This document shows, one piece after another, positions 14,711-16,561 of a stretch of 16,561 bases of DNA. The notes under the pieces are model-generated. The model was given only the letters and a program-made list of their open reading frames with translations. It was not told the DNA's origin and ran no database searches. The stretch is from Bacteroidota bacterium. Its GTDB lineage: Bacteria; Bacteroidota; Bacteroidia; Flavobacteriales; Schleiferiaceae. The DNA lies in contig SYCM01000136.1 in NCBI GenBank assembly GCA_005786915.1, positions 1 through 16,561 on the forward strand, read 5' to 3'. How positions within the stretch are numbered: the first letter of the stretch is position 1; the number at the start of each line of letters is the position of its first letter. The translations under genes were made by a program, and so were the position numbers.

Positions 14711-14742
14711 CAAAGGTACCCTTTTGAACTAGGCCTTGTCAA
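14711..14742 (-). promoter_or_regulatory. queA promoter, predicted leaderless
   Basis: On the minus strand, TTG (14740-14742, in a CTTGAC context) is followed after 21 bases by TACCTTTG (14711-14718), both the sequence and spacing expected of a Bacteroidota promoter. The queA ATG begins six bases later, where transcription should start. Confidence 0.6.
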
Positions 14743-14782
14743 GTGTGAACCCAAATTGCTCCTTTGGGGTTACCTTAAGACT

Positions 14783-15457
14783 ATGGGAACGGACTTAGAA
14801 CGCGTACTTCTCGAACGAAGCGCCCAGGACGGGGCGGCATGGGAAGATTGGCTGGCCGAAGACACGGCGCAGCGCTCCAAACTTGAATCGCCCTTTCAGC
14901 GCCAAGGGGCCCTTCCACTCTCTGCAATGAACCGGGACCGCATCCTCCACGAGCGGCACCTGCAGTCCCTGTGCGTCGACTACCGGCTGCGCTTTTTGGA
15001 CGCCAACCACTTCGCGGGCCGCATCCCCTACGAAGCCGTTTCGGCTATGGAGCGCCTGGACGCCGCCGCAGGCGAGCGCTTGAACGGATACAAAATCGTG
15101 GCGCCGGCGTCGATGTTCCGCCTGAGCTACCAAGACAAGGACCCCTTGCTCATGTTGGACTTGGGCAACGGCTACTACTACCTCGTGCACAAGTGGGGCG
15201 GCGAAGTCAACCCCCTGCGCCGGATGCTGATGTACCCCCTGCGGTCGTTTCCCAGCATGCTGCGCAGCGTCTTGGGATTTTGCGCTCTCGTGGCGGCCCT
15301 AGTCCCCGAATCCTGGCTCGGCGAGCATTCCGGATTCGTGCGCATCATTTTCTTCTTTTACCTGCTCTTTGCGACGTCGGCGATGACGGCACTCTACGGA
15401 TTTTCTCGGGCCAAAAACTTCAGCGAGAACCTCTGGACGTCGCGCTACGACGACTGA
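14783..15457 (+). CDS. Membrane protein of unknown function with two C-terminal helices
   Basis: A 224-residue protein I recognise only as resembling conserved unknown proteins of Bacteroidota. Residues 1 to about 155 are soluble and charged, including ERHLQSLCVDYRLRFLDANHFAGRIP and the stretch PLLMLDLGNGYYYLVHKWGGE (121-141), probably a small folded domain. Two hydrophobic segments (about 157-175 and 186-206) form a membrane hairpin, after which a short tail (NFSENLWTSRYDD) should return to the same side as the N-terminal domain, probably the cytoplasm because there is no signal peptide. The ATG at 14783 is preceded by TACCTTAA (14771-14778), a poor -7 match. Its 3' end overlaps truB by 13 bases, tail to tail. 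It sits between truB and queA, which are normally adjacent in this phylum. No function is proposed. Confidence 0.78.
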   Translation: MGTDLERVLLERSAQDGAAWEDWLAEDTAQRSKLESPFQRQGALPLSAMNRDRILHERHLQSLCVDYRLRFLDANHFAGRIPYEAVSAMERLDAAAGERLNGYKIVAPASMFRLSYQDKDPLLMLDLGNGYYYLVHKWGGEVNPLRRMLMYPLRSFPSMLRSVLGFCALVAALVPESWLGEHSGFVRIIFFFYLLFATSAMTALYGFSRAKNFSENLWTSRYDD

Positions 15458-16158
15458 ATCGCCGCGAGCACCTCTTCGATGGAGTGCATGGAGGTAAACG
15501 GCGCCACGCTCGTGCGCCGCAGCGACGTCAGGTAGGCTCCGCAGCCCAAATGCTCGCCAAGGTTGTGCGCCAGCGAACGTATGTAGGTACCCTTGCCGCA
15601 GTGCACGGTCAGCTCGCAGTGCTGGTCGTCCAGGGGGCGGAACGCCAGGGCGTCAATGCGCACGCTCCGGGGCTGCAGCTCGGCCACTCGGCCGGTGCGG
15701 GCGAGGTCGTAGGCTCGCGCTCCATCGATTTTCACCGCGCTGTATTGGGGCGGAACCTGCATCACCTCCCCGGTGAAGGCCGCCGTGAGTTCGGCGACCG
15801 TCGCTTCGCCCAGCGAGGGCAGCGGTTTGCCCGTGGGCACTTCGGGGGTCTCGGCGTCGAAACTGGCCGTGACCGCGCCCCACTTGACCACGGCCACATA
15901 GGCCTTGGCGCCGGCCATCACCGATTCGATTTCTTTGGTCTTGCGGCCGACGGCGAGCACGAGCATGCCGGTGGCCAAGGGGTCTAAGGTTCCGGCGTGG
16001 CCGATCTTGATGCGGGTTCCGTAGCGTCGTTTGAGGGCGTTGCGCACCTTGGCGACCACGTCGAAGGACGTCCATCCCAGGGGCTTGTCGACGGCGAGCC
16101 AAAAACCAGTCCGCGCTTCGTCGAGGGTGTCGGGTACCCTTACGCCAGCGCCGTCCAC
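15445..16158 (-). CDS. truB: tRNA pseudouridine-55 synthase
   Basis: A 237-residue TruB, which converts U55 of the tRNA T-loop to pseudouridine. The opening LAVDKPLGWTSFDVV and the catalytic motif HAGTLDPLATG (Asp59) are plain, followed by TKEIESVMAGAKAYVAVVKWG, QVPPQYSAVKIDGARAYDLAR and GKGTYIRSLAHNLGEHLGCGAYLTSLRRT. No ATG lies before the conserved block, so the GTG at 16158 is the best start. It lies inside uppP with a 19-base overlap, indicating translational coupling. The C-terminus is short, without an added PUA domain, as is usual in this phylum. Its 3' end overlaps the convergent unknown gene by 13 bases. Confidence 0.94.
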   Translation of the reverse strand: MDGAGVRVPDTLDEARTGFWLAVDKPLGWTSFDVVAKVRNALKRRYGTRIKIGHAGTLDPLATGMLVLAVGRKTKEIESVMAGAKAYVAVVKWGAVTASFDAETPEVPTGKPLPSLGEATVAELTAAFTGEVMQVPPQYSAVKIDGARAYDLARTGRVAELQPRSVRIDALAFRPLDDQHCELTVHCGKGTYIRSLAHNLGEHLGCGAYLTSLRRTSVAPFTSMHSIEEVLAAIQSS

Positions 16159-16561
16159 AAACTCGCGAGGCCGCCTACGGCAAAGCAGTAGTAGGCGAAG
16201 TACTTAAGTTTGGCGCGCTTGACCATCTGAATCATGGTGCGGCAGGCCCAGAGTCCGGTAATGAAGGCAGCGACAAAACCGACCATCAGCGGGAGCAGCA
16301 GGGTATCTGAGGCCGATTCGGGATTCGCCGCCATGTCGACCACGTCGAGCAGCATTTTGCCCAAAATCACGGGAACGACCATGAGGAACGAAAAGCGCGC
16401 GGCTTTTTCGCGGTCAATGCCCAGCAGAACGCTCGCCGAAATGGTTGCTCCGCTGCGTGAAATGCCAGGCAGAATGGCGATAGCTTGGGCGATGCCCACG
16501 GCAAAGGCGTCTCCGAGCGAAACTTTTTTGTGGGTCTTCTTGGCTTGGTCGGCCATGAGCA
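16140..16561 (-). CDS. uppP: Undecaprenyl-diphosphatase UppP/BacA (partial, N-terminus off the window)
   Basis: The last 140 or so residues of an integral-membrane phosphatase that recycles undecaprenyl pyrophosphate for peptidoglycan and other wall polymers; the family is about 265 residues. The catalytic PGISRSGATI motif is intact, followed by the usual GIDREKAARFSFLMVVPVILG, and at least three further hydrophobic segments (for example LLPLMVGFVAAFITGLWA and YFAYYCFAVGGLASLW). The N-terminal part with the other conserved acidic motif is outside the window. The frame is open to the right edge, so the ATG at 16556 is internal. It overlaps truB by 19 bases. Confidence 0.94.
   Translation of the reverse strand, partial: LMADQAKKTHKKVSLGDAFAVGIAQAIAILPGISRSGATISASVLLGIDREKAARFSFLMVVPVILGKMLLDVVDMAANPESASDTLLLPLMVGFVAAFITGLWACRTMIQMVKRAKLKYFAYYCFAVGGLASLWTALA

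Noticed and set aside
14771..14778. Promoter box TACCTTAA before the gene at 14783
   Set aside because: It is in the right place but two bases off TAnnTTTG, with no TTG at a suitable distance, so I do not list it as a promoter.
1..16561. Mobile elements, CRISPR, tRNA or phage-defence genes
   Set aside because: No transposase or integrase motifs, no regularly spaced repeats, no cloverleaf-like sequences and no defence-type domains were seen; nearly all the window is filled by the genes listed.

Overview
The window looks like chromosomal DNA from a member of the Bacteroidota, most likely an aerobic, GC-rich relative of the Flavobacteriales. Three things point there. It carries the actA-actB start of an alternative complex III operon. 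Several genes are preceded by the Bacteroidota-type -7 box TAnnTTTG. None of the gene starts I checked has a clear Shine-Dalgarno sequence. Lineage below phylum is inference. No tRNA, rRNA, CRISPR array, insertion sequence, phage gene or attachment site was seen, and coding density is very high.

Region 1 (1-3990, minus strand): actA, then actB, which runs off the left edge. They encode the multihaem cytochrome and the large iron-sulphur subunit of alternative complex III (quinol oxidation in the respiratory chain). Region 2 (4092-5964): a small exported SPOR-domain protein on the plus strand converges on a yebC - rhodanese - thioredoxin operon on the minus strand, with overlapping 3' ends. 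Region 3 (5978-10090, minus strand): a tightly overlapped mrp - nifU - korA - korB operon joins two Fe-S cluster assembly/carrier proteins to a 2-oxoacid:ferredoxin oxidoreductase, an Fe-S enzyme.

Region 4 (10120-13634): rlmN lies downstream of, and touches, a gene for a large secreted protein of unknown function. That gene is divergent from one for an outer-membrane beta-barrel-like protein, and a perfect 7-bp inverted repeat sits inside the promoter region between them. A strong bidirectional hairpin terminator follows the beta-barrel gene. Region 5 (13649-16561): queA, a plus-strand membrane protein of unknown function, truB, and the 3' part of uppP. The uppP-truB-queA order is familiar from Bacteroidota, but here the unknown gene sits in opposite orientation between truB and queA.

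Most genes are housekeeping or respiratory, and I do not see an obviously new defence or mobile system. The observations most worth following are: the repeated arrangement TAnnTTTG followed by 4-6 bases and then ATG, which predicts leaderless mRNAs; the extra N-terminal haem domain of ActA; the mrp-nifU-korAB linkage; the inserted unknown gene in the uppP-truB-queA cluster; and the operator-like inverted repeat at 12797-12815.
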